64,000 nt of DNA from Candidatus Hydrogenedens sp. (GCA_035361075.1 DAOSBX010000006.1:1-64000); one strand, 5' to 3'. Shown: positions 45,034 to 55,373, numbered from the stretch's first letter. Made by a program: numbers and translations. Notes: generated from the sequence alone by a model not told the origin.

Positions 45034-46283
45034 AGTCTGAGATGCAAGCATACTTGGATGGTGAACTGAGTAGAGCTAAAGAACTAATAGTTGAAGAGCA
45101 TTTATCCAATTGTAGTCAATGCAAAGATAAGTTTGAGAAATTTCGCAAAACCAATGCCATTATTTATGAAACATTAGCCCCTTATAAATTAACGAATTCC
45201 TTAGATGAATCTATTATGAAAAAATTACCTGAAGTAGAGACAGGTTATAACGAAATTCATCAAATAACAATGCGTATCAAACATCAAGAAGAAACCCCCT
45301 ATTCTTTTTCAAATCTATTTCCGTATTTTGCAATAGCTGCCATGACTATATTAGGCATTTTTATATTTGTAAGCTGGCCAGCGAAAGAATATTCTAACCA
45401 GAAAAAGATAGGGGTGGCACTAAATATAACGGGGACAAGTTTTATAATTAACAATAGTGTTAATAACAAAATGAAAGAAGAAGTACCGATTGCTTTTTCG
45501 GAAGGCAATTACATAGAAACCCAAGATAATTCTAAAGTTTACATATTGTTAAAAGGGAATTCAATTGTAAAATTATCAAACAACACGAGAATCCGAATTT
45601 TAGATGAAAGGACTATTAATCTTGAAAAAGGATTAGTATGGTTTGATATTGGTAAAGATAAAAAGACATTCAGAGTTAACACATCGCAAGGGTTTATAAC
45701 GGTATTTGGGACACAATTTCAAGTAGAAGCAGATTTTAATAGGGTTATAACTACGGTATCCAGAGGTGAAGTTACTGTAGAAACTGGAAATCAGTTTGCA
45801 GTTCTAAAAGAGAATCAACAGATAGAACTTAAAAACCAAACCATTAATACAAAAGTTAAAACCTGTGATTCCCAAAAAATAATGGCTTGGGCAGAACAAA
45901 TAAAACCGAGAACCCAAGCATTTGATAACGCATCAGCAATATTGGCACCAACACAACCCATTGAAATATCAAAGCCTGCTTCTCAAATCTTTGTTGTTCC
46001 TATCCAACACAAAGAGGTAACTACTCTTGTATTGGTATGGGATAAAAATAAAATTACAGAAAACTCAAACTATACAATTTATGCTTCAGACGATGAACTG
46101 AAACCACTATTTCGCTACAAATTAACTAATGATATGATAAATAACTACAATGGAGAAATTAATATACCCATTCCAAATGAGGTATCCATAAAACAGGTTA
46201 ACATACTTCATATTGAAATCATTTCAGATGATATAGATGAATTAATATCAATGCCATTTAATAAAATTTATGCAAAGAGTTAA
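45012..46283 (+). CDS. Zinc-finger anti-sigma factor with FecR domain
   Basis: This 423-residue protein has an N-terminal anti-sigma zinc-binding helix (EEHLSNCSQCKDKF, the HxxxCxxC pattern) and a membrane helix near residues 97-114 (YFAIAAMTILGIFIFVSW). A FecR-like beta domain follows (INLEKGLVWFDIGKDKKTF, TVFGTQFQVEAD, VSRGEVTVETG). A C-terminal region of about 130 residues is unassigned. It most likely holds the upstream sigma factor at the membrane until an envelope signal arrives. The signal is unknown. Confidence 0.88.
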   Translation: MARCSQIESEMQAYLDGELSRAKELIVEEHLSNCSQCKDKFEKFRKTNAIIYETLAPYKLTNSLDESIMKKLPEVETGYNEIHQITMRIKHQEETPYSFSNLFPYFAIAAMTILGIFIFVSWPAKEYSNQKKIGVALNITGTSFIINNSVNNKMKEEVPIAFSEGNYIETQDNSKVYILLKGNSIVKLSNNTRIRILDERTINLEKGLVWFDIGKDKKTFRVNTSQGFITVFGTQFQVEADFNRVITTVSRGEVTVETGNQFAVLKENQQIELKNQTINTKVKTCDSQKIMAWAEQIKPRTQAFDNASAILAPTQPIEISKPASQIFVVPIQHKEVTTLVLVWDKNKITENSNYTIYASDDELKPLFRYKLTNDMINNYNGEINIPIPNEVSIKQVNILHIEIISDDIDELISMPFNKIYAKS

Positions 46284-46319
46284 TATGAAAATAAGCAAAA
46301 GTATAATAAATAATGTACT

Positions 46320-46575
46320 TGAATTAGCCCACCCAGTCGGGAGGCATGGTGGAGCAAAAAGAAATGTCAGATTTCTGCCTCACATCACTCCTTCCCCAGA
46401 AATACCTGCAGCCAAAAATCTTGCTATCATTCATGCCTCCCGCTTGATGATACAACGATCCTTATATAAAGTGGGCTCGATGTTAAAACGGCGAATCAAC
46501 TGTCTCCTCTCTCCACTCCTTCCTCAAGAGTAAACGCCAAACATCTTATAACATCGAGCCCCTGATTTTTTTATT
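46320..46575 (+). ncRNA. Candidate structured RNA or small mobile element
   Basis: This roughly 250-bp segment is richer in GC than its AT-rich surroundings. It has two strong perfect inverted repeats: 11 bp (46338-46348 with 46432-46442) and 13 bp (46473-46485 with 46549-46561). Additional short hairpins lie inside the first loop. The second stem is followed by CTGA and a run of T, like an intrinsic terminator. It does not match the visible signatures of RNase P RNA, 6S, SRP or tmRNA. It may be a regulatory RNA, an elongated terminator, or a non-autonomous repeat. Confidence 0.45.
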
Positions 46576-46611
46576 TCTTTTATTCGTTATAATAAGAGGA
46601 ATTAAAAATCG

Positions 46612-46632
46612 ATGAACTTAAAACATAAATGA
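46612..46632 (+). promoter_or_regulatory. Possible six-codon leader coupled to the acylase gene
   Basis: A short frame ATG AAC TTA AAA CAT AAA TGA has AGAGGA about 12 bp upstream. Its stop overlaps the acylase ATG as ATGA. The acylase start itself has no ribosome-binding site, so translation could be coupled. It may also be chance. Confidence 0.3.
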
Positions 46633-49520
46633 ATACAAAAACAATAACAAATATTTTACTCATAATTTCTTTCTGTGTTGTTTCCAATATGTCAGGACAA
46701 GATTGGATTGAAACGTATTGGGAACATCTTGAAATATATAGAGATGATTGGGGAATTCCGCATATTTTTGCTGAAAATCCACGTGTCCTTGCCTTCGGTT
46801 TTGGATACACGCAGGCTCAAGACCATTGGGAAAGCATGCTATTGTCATATCGATTAGCAAACGGAAAACTTTCGGAAGTTTTAGGAGAGAGCGAGGAATT
46901 ATCTGACCGATTCTCTATTCAGGTAGGTCATCGACACTTTGGCTCCCTCGCATATTCAAATTGTGACTCGTTAACAAGGGATATTTGTGAAGGATTTGCA
47001 GAAGGAGTTAATACATGGATTTTAGAGAATCGAGACAAACTTCCAGATTGGATTGACGGCGTCCAACCTCAGGATATATTTGCATTATGGCATGCTTTTA
47101 TAATTTCTATGGCACCTTTGGATATGCCATCATTTCAGAAACGTCCCCCAGCCATGAAGTCAGGTTTTGCATTTACAGTTTCAAGAGAAAAAAGCCGTGA
47201 AGATACTCCTTTATTTGCCTTCAGCAGTCACCAATTTTATCCAGGTCCTTTCCGATGGTATGAGGCACATCTTATATGTGGGGAATATAACGTTTATGGA
47301 TGCACAATATATGGCTTACCAATCCTTTTACAAGGACATACATTGAAACATGCATGGGCTATAACTCCAAATGTACCAGATATTTCAGATGTCTTCATCG
47401 AATCTATTCATGGTAATGTATTACAAAATCCTAAATCAGTCTATTTACAAGGCAATCAGCAAAATAAAGAGGCTCTTTTGTTATTGGAATATATGTCCAG
47501 AAGCGAGGAGTATTATGTTAAAACACCCAATGGTATGGATCAAAGATTTGTGCCTGTACAAATAGGTCAAAAAGGACCTTTATTATTGGGGAGTGGCAAT
47601 GAGTTTTTTTCATGGAAAATAGGAGGGTATGAGGATATAGGTATGTTTTTCCAATTATGGGAAATGGGAAGGGCTAACTCATTAGAAAAGTTTAAACAAG
47701 CCATTTATCTCCATCAGATTCCTATGTTCCACATTCTATATGCTGATAGCTCGAACAATTTGTTCTACTTTTACTCTGCAAAATCGGGAACACGTGAAAT
47801 TCCACCTGGACTCCCTGAAAAGGATGTTGTAGAAATACAAAACTTAAATTGGACTGTCCCCATCTCTTCACGTTATTATCAATACGGCTGGAGATACTTA
47901 ATTCCTCCAGATGTTCTCCCTTCTTTCCAAAATCCTACTTCGGGTTATTTACAAGTTTGTGGAGGACCACCAACATCCGTAACCGATGATATTAAATTGC
48001 CATCCAATGACTCTCTGAATAAGTTAATTCATGACACAGAAAATGTTATAAGTAGAAGAGTTAAAAGTGTCCTACGAACAGATAAACGCTCATTAAGAGA
48101 ATTCCAATCCTTAATTTTGGATACTTTATCTTCTCTTGCTATTGAGACCCTTCCCAGAATTATAGACATCGGTAAATCAAACCAACAAAGGCTGAATTCA
48201 TATCACCCTGATTTACCATCTGCTGTAGAAATATTGAGTGGTTGGGATTATCGAATAAATACAGATTCTTCTGCACCTGTCCTCTTTTATCTTTGGAATC
48301 ACTTTTTTGCAAGACAACCTGGAATTGTTCCAAGCATTGAAATAGAACCCTACTTTTCACTTATGAACAAAAGAAAAGAAATAGAGGAAAATTGTTTAGA
48401 GGCATTAGCAGATGCTGTCCGTTATTTAAGGAATAATAGAGATACACTTAACATAAATTGGGGGGACATCCACAGGATTCAAAAAGGTGCAAATGAATAC
48501 CCTGTGGCTGGAAGTGAAACTATGGGGGCTACTTTTTTACTTTCTGAACTCCCACCAGAAAATGAACGATGGGGCAAAGTTGAATATGGTATTGGTTTTG
48601 CATCTGTTATAAAACTTGGGACTGTCATTGAATCATATTCAATAATGCCGTTTGGGAATTCCGAGTCTATAGAATCACCTCATTATCAAGACCAGTGGAA
48701 CCTATTTAATCAACGGCAAATGAAAAAGACACGATTTTACCCTGAAGATATATATCGTTTTGCTGAAGTTGGATTAGGAAGAAAGTTGGTGTTTATCCCA
48801 AAGGGTGCAGTTGGAGAAATTCGATGCGTAAGCAGTTCCAAAGTTTCAATAACCATACAGTCAAAATTAGAGCCCCCGGCACCTTTACCTGAAAACTATG
48901 TTCCATTTTCAGTATTTATAACTCCAGAGTATTTACCCAAAGAAGCAAATGTCCAATTTTTGATAAGGCTCTTTATCCCTAATGACATTTGTAGCCCTGA
49001 AAATCTTAACAACTTATCTCTTTATGCACTCACACTAACAAATGAATGGAAAAAAATTGAAAATCAAAATGTCAATGCCGAAGCGGGTTTCTTAGAAGGG
49101 ATATTTAATGGTAAACAAACAATAGCGATACTTGGAGCAGAAGAATTCTATAGTGATTTGATTACAAATAAAGAAGTAAATAACTTAGATTCTGTAGACA
49201 CACCTTTATCCATAAATAAAGGGATATTTTCTACAGGACTACCTGGTGAGATTCCCAAAATAACTCAACAAAGAAAAGTAATAATACCTTCATCAAAGCA
49301 ATTCCAATCTCAAGAAATACTTCCAAAAGCGATGGACATCCCTCCAATAGAAGCAAATGATATACAAAAAGAAATGGATAAAACCCAAGATAAAAATACT
49401 GCTCAAACTTACGAATCTATACCTTCAGAGAACACCAATAAAAAACGGAGAAAAATATCAGAAAAAATACAAACTCAAAAACCCATTGTAAAGAAAAACT
49501 TTACAATAAGGAAAAACTAA
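46629..49520 (+). CDS. Penicillin acylase family (Ntn-hydrolase) protein
   Basis: This 963-residue secreted protein has an N-terminal hydrophobic segment (NILLIISFCVVSNMSG) and the alpha-chain motif YRDDWGIPHIFAENPRVLAF with AFGFGYTQAQDHW. The expected autoprocessing site falls at Ser178 in KSGFAFTVS; most family members have Ser-Asn here, while this has Ser-Gly. The oxyanion and beta-chain motifs HAWAITPNVPDISD are present. Known members cleave amides of penicillins or acyl-homoserine lactones. The C-terminal 120 residues are a lysine-rich, low-complexity tail. Substrate unknown. Confidence 0.85.
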   Translation: MNTKTITNILLIISFCVVSNMSGQDWIETYWEHLEIYRDDWGIPHIFAENPRVLAFGFGYTQAQDHWESMLLSYRLANGKLSEVLGESEELSDRFSIQVGHRHFGSLAYSNCDSLTRDICEGFAEGVNTWILENRDKLPDWIDGVQPQDIFALWHAFIISMAPLDMPSFQKRPPAMKSGFAFTVSREKSREDTPLFAFSSHQFYPGPFRWYEAHLICGEYNVYGCTIYGLPILLQGHTLKHAWAITPNVPDISDVFIESIHGNVLQNPKSVYLQGNQQNKEALLLLEYMSRSEEYYVKTPNGMDQRFVPVQIGQKGPLLLGSGNEFFSWKIGGYEDIGMFFQLWEMGRANSLEKFKQAIYLHQIPMFHILYADSSNNLFYFYSAKSGTREIPPGLPEKDVVEIQNLNWTVPISSRYYQYGWRYLIPPDVLPSFQNPTSGYLQVCGGPPTSVTDDIKLPSNDSLNKLIHDTENVISRRVKSVLRTDKRSLREFQSLILDTLSSLAIETLPRIIDIGKSNQQRLNSYHPDLPSAVEILSGWDYRINTDSSAPVLFYLWNHFFARQPGIVPSIEIEPYFSLMNKRKEIEENCLEALADAVRYLRNNRDTLNINWGDIHRIQKGANEYPVAGSETMGATFLLSELPPENERWGKVEYGIGFASVIKLGTVIESYSIMPFGNSESIESPHYQDQWNLFNQRQMKKTRFYPEDIYRFAEVGLGRKLVFIPKGAVGEIRCVSSSKVSITIQSKLEPPAPLPENYVPFSVFITPEYLPKEANVQFLIRLFIPNDICSPENLNNLSLYALTLTNEWKKIENQNVNAEAGFLEGIFNGKQTIAILGAEEFYSDLITNKEVNNLDSVDTPLSINKGIFSTGLPGEIPKITQQRKVIIPSSKQFQSQEILPKAMDIPPIEANDIQKEMDKTQDKNTAQTYESIPSENTNKKRRKISEKIQTQKPIVKKNFTIRKN

Positions 49521-49551
49521 TTTTTGATTGTGTCTATATTAAACCACTAAA

Positions 49552-51384
49552 TTAAAGTGATGTCCCTAACCATTCTTCAACTATTTTTTTATAAGATGAT
49601 ATCTCACCATCAGACTCTCTGTATTTTGTAACATTATTCCTCTCTGCAACTTCAAAAAATCTTTTTGCTCGGGATATCATTGTTGGGTCTGAATTTTTAG
49701 TCTTAAAATCCATATCCCGTTTCCGTGCACGTTCCATAATCGCATAGTCAACGCTTAATCGTGCTACCTTTACTCGCTCAAGGACTTCGGGTTTCTCGCT
49801 GACAGCTTTTTCTGCCTTGTCAAATAATACTTCTGCTTGTTGTAATAACTCATTACTTAAATGTTTTCCATTGGGACCGACCCAGATATTCATATGTGTT
49901 CCACGATTATGTATTGGTTTATGTATCAATTGGAGGTATTCCATAATATACGGTGAAGCATCTTCATAAAAGGCATCCACAAATTCACTAATAGCTACCT
50001 TTTCATCATAGGAAGGGTCCCATAAAAGTTTTGCATTTAAGTATGCACTCAATTCATTAAATTCACCATGCAAAGTTGTATATGTATCCTGCTCAAAAAT
50101 ACCTGTAACATTATGGTTTACAAAAAATCGGATATTAGGTCCTCGAACTTCAAGGTTTGGGAATGGGACAAGATAATGACTGAAAGATGTTACATAATCC
50201 CACACCCATAGGCGATTACAAATTTTGGACCAACCTTCTACATCCTTTACAAAATCGCGATTTTGTTTTGACACACAGCTATCAAGAGGGTGAGCAAAAC
50301 AACATTCGATACTGCACAAACGGATTACAACATTTGGTTCTGGACGCATATTTTTAGGAGGCTTTCTCGACCACTGATATGCTAATGTGTCTATAATTTT
50401 ATCAGGGAACTCATCACGGACAGCACGTGCAACACTGTTTACGAGATATAACAAAGGTCCCATTTGTGATTCTTCTGCATTTGCCATTGCTGAACATTTA
50501 TCGCACTGGCAAAAGTTATACCAGTCGTTTTGAGAAACCGAAAAAACTTTGGCTTCTGGATGTTCTCTCATCCATCTTTTAACTTCTTCTGTAACTAAAC
50601 GAATGACTTCCTCATTTGTGCAACAAAGCTGTGTCCGCTCTTTAACTCGTTTCCCTTCTACCATAGAATAATATTCAGGATGCGAATCGAAGTATTTATC
50701 GGGGGGTAGAAGTGAATCAAACGTATGCACAAACCCATAATAAGTAATTTTCCCTCCATGTTTTTCTTCAAGCCGACATGTATTCCCGTTAGCACGATTT
50801 CGTGCACACCAATCCCCATCAATAAATCCGTCCATCGTGAATGGCTCACGATATTCTAAAGGTGGTATATAAATCTCATTTAACAAGGGTAAAGCTATCG
50901 TTTGCATCTTCGGGATTCGACTTACATTTGTAGCAAACCAACGACAACCAAGATGGTCTTCAAGTAAACCATAAACACCATATAATGTCCCACGAGGTTC
51001 ACCACCAGCAATGATAATTTTATCCTCCATCACAATAATGTTGTATCCTTCCTCACCTAAATCATCCCAACTGATATTAATATTCAAATCATTTAATCGT
51101 TTATTTTTCCCAAGTATAATCTCCTTTCCTTTCATAGGCTCCGCATCAGTTATAATGGGAAGTTCAGCACCATTCATCTCTTTAATAAATCGTTGCAACT
51201 CTTCACTTGCATATTTTACGGATGGAATACAATTTTCGGGAATTACAATAACACATTGTGGTTCACCATTATGAGCAATCATAAAAAATTTTTCCATTAC
51301 TGACGGTGCTTTCTTAGCACATCCAAAACCAAACAAAAGAAAGGAAACTCCAAGAATTATCAATATCTGCTTTAGTATTTGCAT
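49552..51384 (-). CDS. DUF4838-type carbohydrate-active lipoprotein
   Basis: This 610-residue protein has an N-terminal hydrophobic segment ending near LFGFGC, a plausible though imperfect lipobox. An alpha-glucuronidase N-terminal-like domain (residues about 30-150: YASEELQRFIKEMNG, ELPIITDAEP, KIIIAGGEPRGTLYGVYGLL) is followed by the DUF4838 TIM-barrel core with QNDWYNFCQCDKCSAM and a C-terminal helical region. This domain pairing is common in polysaccharide-degrading Planctomycetota and Lentisphaerota. Likely an extracytoplasmic glycosidase-like enzyme; no activity can be assigned. AAGGAGA precedes the ATG. Confidence 0.82.
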   Translation of the reverse strand: MQILKQILIILGVSFLLFGFGCAKKAPSVMEKFFMIAHNGEPQCVIVIPENCIPSVKYASEELQRFIKEMNGAELPIITDAEPMKGKEIILGKNKRLNDLNINISWDDLGEEGYNIIVMEDKIIIAGGEPRGTLYGVYGLLEDHLGCRWFATNVSRIPKMQTIALPLLNEIYIPPLEYREPFTMDGFIDGDWCARNRANGNTCRLEEKHGGKITYYGFVHTFDSLLPPDKYFDSHPEYYSMVEGKRVKERTQLCCTNEEVIRLVTEEVKRWMREHPEAKVFSVSQNDWYNFCQCDKCSAMANAEESQMGPLLYLVNSVARAVRDEFPDKIIDTLAYQWSRKPPKNMRPEPNVVIRLCSIECCFAHPLDSCVSKQNRDFVKDVEGWSKICNRLWVWDYVTSFSHYLVPFPNLEVRGPNIRFFVNHNVTGIFEQDTYTTLHGEFNELSAYLNAKLLWDPSYDEKVAISEFVDAFYEDASPYIMEYLQLIHKPIHNRGTHMNIWVGPNGKHLSNELLQQAEVLFDKAEKAVSEKPEVLERVKVARLSVDYAIMERARKRDMDFKTKNSDPTMISRAKRFFEVAERNNVTKYRESDGEISSYKKIVEEWLGTSL

Positions 51385-51484
51385 AACAATTTCTCCTTCA
51401 TTTGTAAAGTGTAATTTTAATTACTCGAAATACTATTATATATTAGATTAATATAACCTATTTATAAGTTCTAATGTCAAAGTT

Positions 51485-54400
51485 ATGAGTAATTACCGAT
51501 ATAAAATTAAACTAATTTTTGCCTTTGTATTTGTCTTCCATATCTTTACCCTTTCTGCATTAGGAATAGACCTTTTTAAAAGGGATAAAAAAGAACCAAT
51601 AAAATTAGATATCCCCACTACATCAATACCAGTTTTATGGGCAAAGCCGTTAAAGAAAACAATAAAAATACTTGCAATTGCACCTCGATATACTTTTCTT
51701 GACTTTATGGAACTTGAGAAACGATTAGATTGTAGCATAAATCTCATTGCGACAGAGGACGCTTTACACCTTGGCTGTGACCCTCTTTGGGGTCAATGGT
51801 GCCTTGAAGATGAGAGGAATGAATCTTTGAGTAATAAGATTCAACGTGAATTAGAAAAAAAATGGGATTTGTTAATCATCAGTGGAATTGATTTAAACAT
51901 ATTGCCTAAAAACATTTATGAAATTATTATTCAAAAAGTTGCGGAAGGAAAATCCTTTCTCTTCATACCATTAACAGGTATTTCATCTACTCCACATCCA
52001 ATATTTAACCTAATAGATATGTTAGATACTAATATGGACCCTGTTGCAAAATGGACTCAGTTATTTTCAGGGCAGGATGAAGAACTGACTAATATTGCAA
52101 AAATGATGTCCATAAAATGCGTTAATTATGAAAAAGGACGAATTACCTGTTTAGATAACTATATAATGAATGTAAATAACCATGTTCTCTTGCCTGATAA
52201 AGCCGTAATAGACAAACCAAATCACCTCGAAAACGCATGGGCAGGACTTATTTCTTTATTACTCTGGACTTGTAAGATTGAACAAAAAACAGAAATATTA
52301 AGCATCTCAGATGCTAAGCCAGCAGGACCAATTGAAGAAGAAATTCCTCCTGACCTATCTATGATGCTCATCCGTAATACGAATCAATCACTATTAGGAC
52401 CTGGAACATACCCATTCTATATCGAAATAAACAAAGCAGAAAAAGGTAAATTTGACCACGTAAAAATCCAAATTCGCAGAGAAAATGATAATTACTACTT
52501 TCAACAATACGACTTCAAGTACATCATGAAAAAGAAGGGACACACATTCACCCAAATAGAGATACCTATTGGAGACGGAACATTTTTTATTGATGCATGG
52601 TTAATGAATAAAACAACGGTTATTAATTTTTTTACAAAAAAGTTTAAATTTACTTCCTGGCCTGAAATCGTAAGTATAGAAGCCGATAAAAAAGTGGTAT
52701 ATCCAAACGATAGTGTAAACTTAAAGGTTAAAATGTCTACTCACTTTTTAGAGAATAGGGAAGGAAGCATCGTTGTCCAAGCGATTGAAAATGGAATGAA
52801 CCCATTAATCACCGAAGGTACTTTAATATCTGAACAGGTTCAATATATTACAGGGGAAGAAAAAGAAATTGTTATACCGATACGCTTCGCAGATGTAAAA
52901 TGCAATTATATTAAATTATCCGTTTGGGGACTACCTTTTAAAGTAAGTTCATTAGGAAATAGTTATTCTTCTTTTTTCTCAAATAAATATATTTATCTAC
53001 CTGTTCAAAAAAAGTTGCTCCCAAAAGAATGGAAAAATTTCATTGCAATAGAAAAAATTAACGAGTATAACCAGAGTCTCTACGGGAAAATATTTGAATA
53101 CAATCTAAATTGTGGAGTATACCTTCCATGGAATCAATTTAAGGAGCCATACTCAAAATATTTAACACAACCATTTATCGTTCAGGTAGCAGAGGAATCT
53201 ACCATAAAAGCAGGCTCTAAAAACCAACGTGAACCATGTATAAATGATGAAACCTATTTAGAAAAGTCTAAATCGGAAATAACTCACATATCAGAATCAG
53301 TCCTAATTCCTACACCCAAAGCCTTTTCATTAGGTCTGAATAATTGTTTAGTCCAATCAGAAGAAGCGGTTTGTTTTTGCGATAAATGTATCGATAAATA
53401 TCTAAATCTATCTGAAAACATTGCCAATAATACAGAAAGAATAAGTTCCATTACAGGAAAAAATCACGATGAAATTAGAGAATATATACTGAATCAAGAA
53501 TACCCATCTATTATCCTGACCAACTACCAAAAATTTATGTCTGAAAGTTTTTTGAATTATGAAAATGAATTAAAGAATCGATTAAAACTACTTTTCCCGA
53601 ATGTCCCTATTGGTTTCCGCATATTCCCAGGTAAAGAATCTATAAGAGGAATTGATTTGTATACCACTATGTACTCTATGGATTGGCTTGCATTTAATCC
53701 CGACCCTTTCCTGTTTACATTTATCTCTTCACAAAGAGAACATAGAAAAAACTTCTGGACAACCATTGATTTTTCCGACCCAAGTCAAGCACCTGAAAAA
53801 TTAACATGGGATTACTGGAATTCGTTATTAAACCAGGCTAATGGCGTATGGTTTATCTCTACATTTGAGACTATTCATAATTCATCACCAATAAAGTTAT
53901 TAAATGAAAAAGGAGAAATTAATTATAAATTAGCCAGTTTATATAACGCTGTTATAAAAACAAAACAAGGATTAGGAGACTTCATACTTCAACTCAGTCC
54001 TGATATTGAGGATGAGATAGGAATATATTACTCAACTGAAAACTTATTTTTTACAAATTATGCACCAGAATTTGATTACAAGAAATCAGCAACAAATTTT
54101 ATACGAATCTTAAACGGGGCAGGCTTTAATCCAATTGTAGTTACAAAAGACTCCTTATTGTCCTCGAAAAATGTAAAGGTTTTAATCCTACCATGCTTTC
54201 TTAACTTAACGGACTCTGACATAATAGTATTATCAGAATTTGCAAAAAAAGGAACTCTTATTGCAGATATAATTCCAGTTTCTAAGGATAACAACAACGA
54301 TAAATGTAAGGAAATTATAAACAATGACTTCGTCTTATTAGGTGAAAGCCTCGCAAAAGATATAAAAGAAGAGCCAAAAGAAAAAATTGAAAAGATTATT

Positions 54401-54985
54401 GCCCTTATTACCGAAACTATTCAGGAAAAGGGAATAAAAAGTAGGTTCCTACCTGATAATAAATGGTTTGATGGTAAGTTTTTCTCTTTCGACAATTACA
54501 GAGTAATTGCGTGGTTACCTAACATAACTCCAATTGTCTTGTCCGAAGAATCTTCCATGAAGCAAGAGTTAATAAAAGATATGGAGATATTTGATGTTCT
54601 AAAGGAAGAAAAAACCAAAAAGATAAAAATAAATTCCAATATGAAAGAACCCCTTCTTTTAGTTAGCAATCCATATAAAATTGAAAATATAAATGTTCTT
54701 TTCCCAAAAATAATTAAAACTGGAAATAGAATCCCCATAAAATTACAAGTAAATGCTAAGACAAAAGAAGCAAACTACTTAAAACACTGGATATTTATTG
54801 AACTTAAAACAAATATTCATAAAGGTAAAACAGTATATAGTTCTCTTATTCAAACAGACCAGAAAGGAATAGGGGAGACCTACATACCAATCCCATTAAA
54901 TCAACCCAATGGATGGTATTATATTTCCGCATGGGAAATAACATCAGGGATAAAAGAAGAACAACTCATTAAAATAGAAAAATAA
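51485..54985 (+). CDS. Large secreted protein, glycoside hydrolase-like
   Basis: This 1166-residue protein has an N-terminal signal (KLIFAFVFVFHIFTLSALG). I do not recognise a family with confidence. Residues about 520-800 look like a TIM barrel of glycosidase type, including the cysteine cluster CFCDKC seen in many putative glycoside hydrolases. Residues about 820-960 resemble the glutamine-amidotransferase-like domain of GH42 enzymes (EIGIYYSTENLFF, VKVLILPCFLNLTDSD, LSEFAKKGTLIADI). Other parts look like beta-sandwiches. It is divergent from the DUF4838 gene. Secreted carbohydrate-active enzyme is the best guess; catalytic acids are not identified. Confidence 0.55.
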   Translation: MSNYRYKIKLIFAFVFVFHIFTLSALGIDLFKRDKKEPIKLDIPTTSIPVLWAKPLKKTIKILAIAPRYTFLDFMELEKRLDCSINLIATEDALHLGCDPLWGQWCLEDERNESLSNKIQRELEKKWDLLIISGIDLNILPKNIYEIIIQKVAEGKSFLFIPLTGISSTPHPIFNLIDMLDTNMDPVAKWTQLFSGQDEELTNIAKMMSIKCVNYEKGRITCLDNYIMNVNNHVLLPDKAVIDKPNHLENAWAGLISLLLWTCKIEQKTEILSISDAKPAGPIEEEIPPDLSMMLIRNTNQSLLGPGTYPFYIEINKAEKGKFDHVKIQIRRENDNYYFQQYDFKYIMKKKGHTFTQIEIPIGDGTFFIDAWLMNKTTVINFFTKKFKFTSWPEIVSIEADKKVVYPNDSVNLKVKMSTHFLENREGSIVVQAIENGMNPLITEGTLISEQVQYITGEEKEIVIPIRFADVKCNYIKLSVWGLPFKVSSLGNSYSSFFSNKYIYLPVQKKLLPKEWKNFIAIEKINEYNQSLYGKIFEYNLNCGVYLPWNQFKEPYSKYLTQPFIVQVAEESTIKAGSKNQREPCINDETYLEKSKSEITHISESVLIPTPKAFSLGLNNCLVQSEEAVCFCDKCIDKYLNLSENIANNTERISSITGKNHDEIREYILNQEYPSIILTNYQKFMSESFLNYENELKNRLKLLFPNVPIGFRIFPGKESIRGIDLYTTMYSMDWLAFNPDPFLFTFISSQREHRKNFWTTIDFSDPSQAPEKLTWDYWNSLLNQANGVWFISTFETIHNSSPIKLLNEKGEINYKLASLYNAVIKTKQGLGDFILQLSPDIEDEIGIYYSTENLFFTNYAPEFDYKKSATNFIRILNGAGFNPIVVTKDSLLSSKNVKVLILPCFLNLTDSDIIVLSEFAKKGTLIADIIPVSKDNNNDKCKEIINNDFVLLGESLAKDIKEEPKEKIEKIIALITETIQEKGIKSRFLPDNKWFDGKFFSFDNYRVIAWLPNITPIVLSEESSMKQELIKDMEIFDVLKEEKTKKIKINSNMKEPLLLVSNPYKIENINVLFPKIIKTGNRIPIKLQVNAKTKEANYLKHWIFIELKTNIHKGKTVYSSLIQTDQKGIGETYIPIPLNQPNGWYYISAWEITSGIKEEQLIKIEK

Positions 54986-55072
54986 CCCATGGAATTACAA
55001 CACACGAACTATTATTTGCAAAGGAATCATTTCATGGAATAGAATTACTCCCAACGTCAACATTTAGGAAGG

Positions 55073-55240
55073 AGGTGAAAAAGGTCAAAGTGAGTCTGGC
55101 TAATGTTAAGGGAAGTGCGGTGAAAATCCGTCGCAGACGCGCTGCTGTAACCGGGGACGAAAGTCACAAAAAGCCACTGCATTTGCGGGAAGGCGTGACA
55201 AGTAGACAGAGCCGGAAGCCAGAAGACCTACATTAGCAGG
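55073..55240 (+). promoter_or_regulatory. Cobalamin (B12) riboswitch
   Basis: The conserved blocks of the cobalamin aptamer appear in order: GGGAAGTGCGGTGAAAATCC (55110-55129), the B12-box-like GCAGACGCGCTGCTGTAACCG, GGGACGAAAGTC, AAGCCACTGC, GCGGGAAGGC, then GAGCCGGAAGCCAGAAGACC. It lies about 135 bp upstream of the secreted-protein gene at 55374. A downstream hairpin (55254-55259 with 55270-55275) may belong to the expression platform. Confidence 0.95.
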
Positions 55241-55373
55241 AATAATTTACTGTAACAACTCGCGGAAAGGTTGTTGCGGGAATGGCATTCTCCTTCTGTG
55301 AAAGCCAACCTGCCTACTTTTCCCACCTTAAATGAAACATAACAAAAACAATTTAACAGAAGGAGTAAAGTTT

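Noticed and set aside
46270..46533. An 87-residue open frame overlapping the end of the FecR-like gene
   Set aside because: Most of it lies in the inverted-repeat segment, it has no ribosome-binding site, and its composition looks like read-through of structured DNA.
46320..46575. RNase P RNA, 6S RNA, SRP RNA or tmRNA
   Set aside because: I checked both strands for their conserved core motifs and did not find them.
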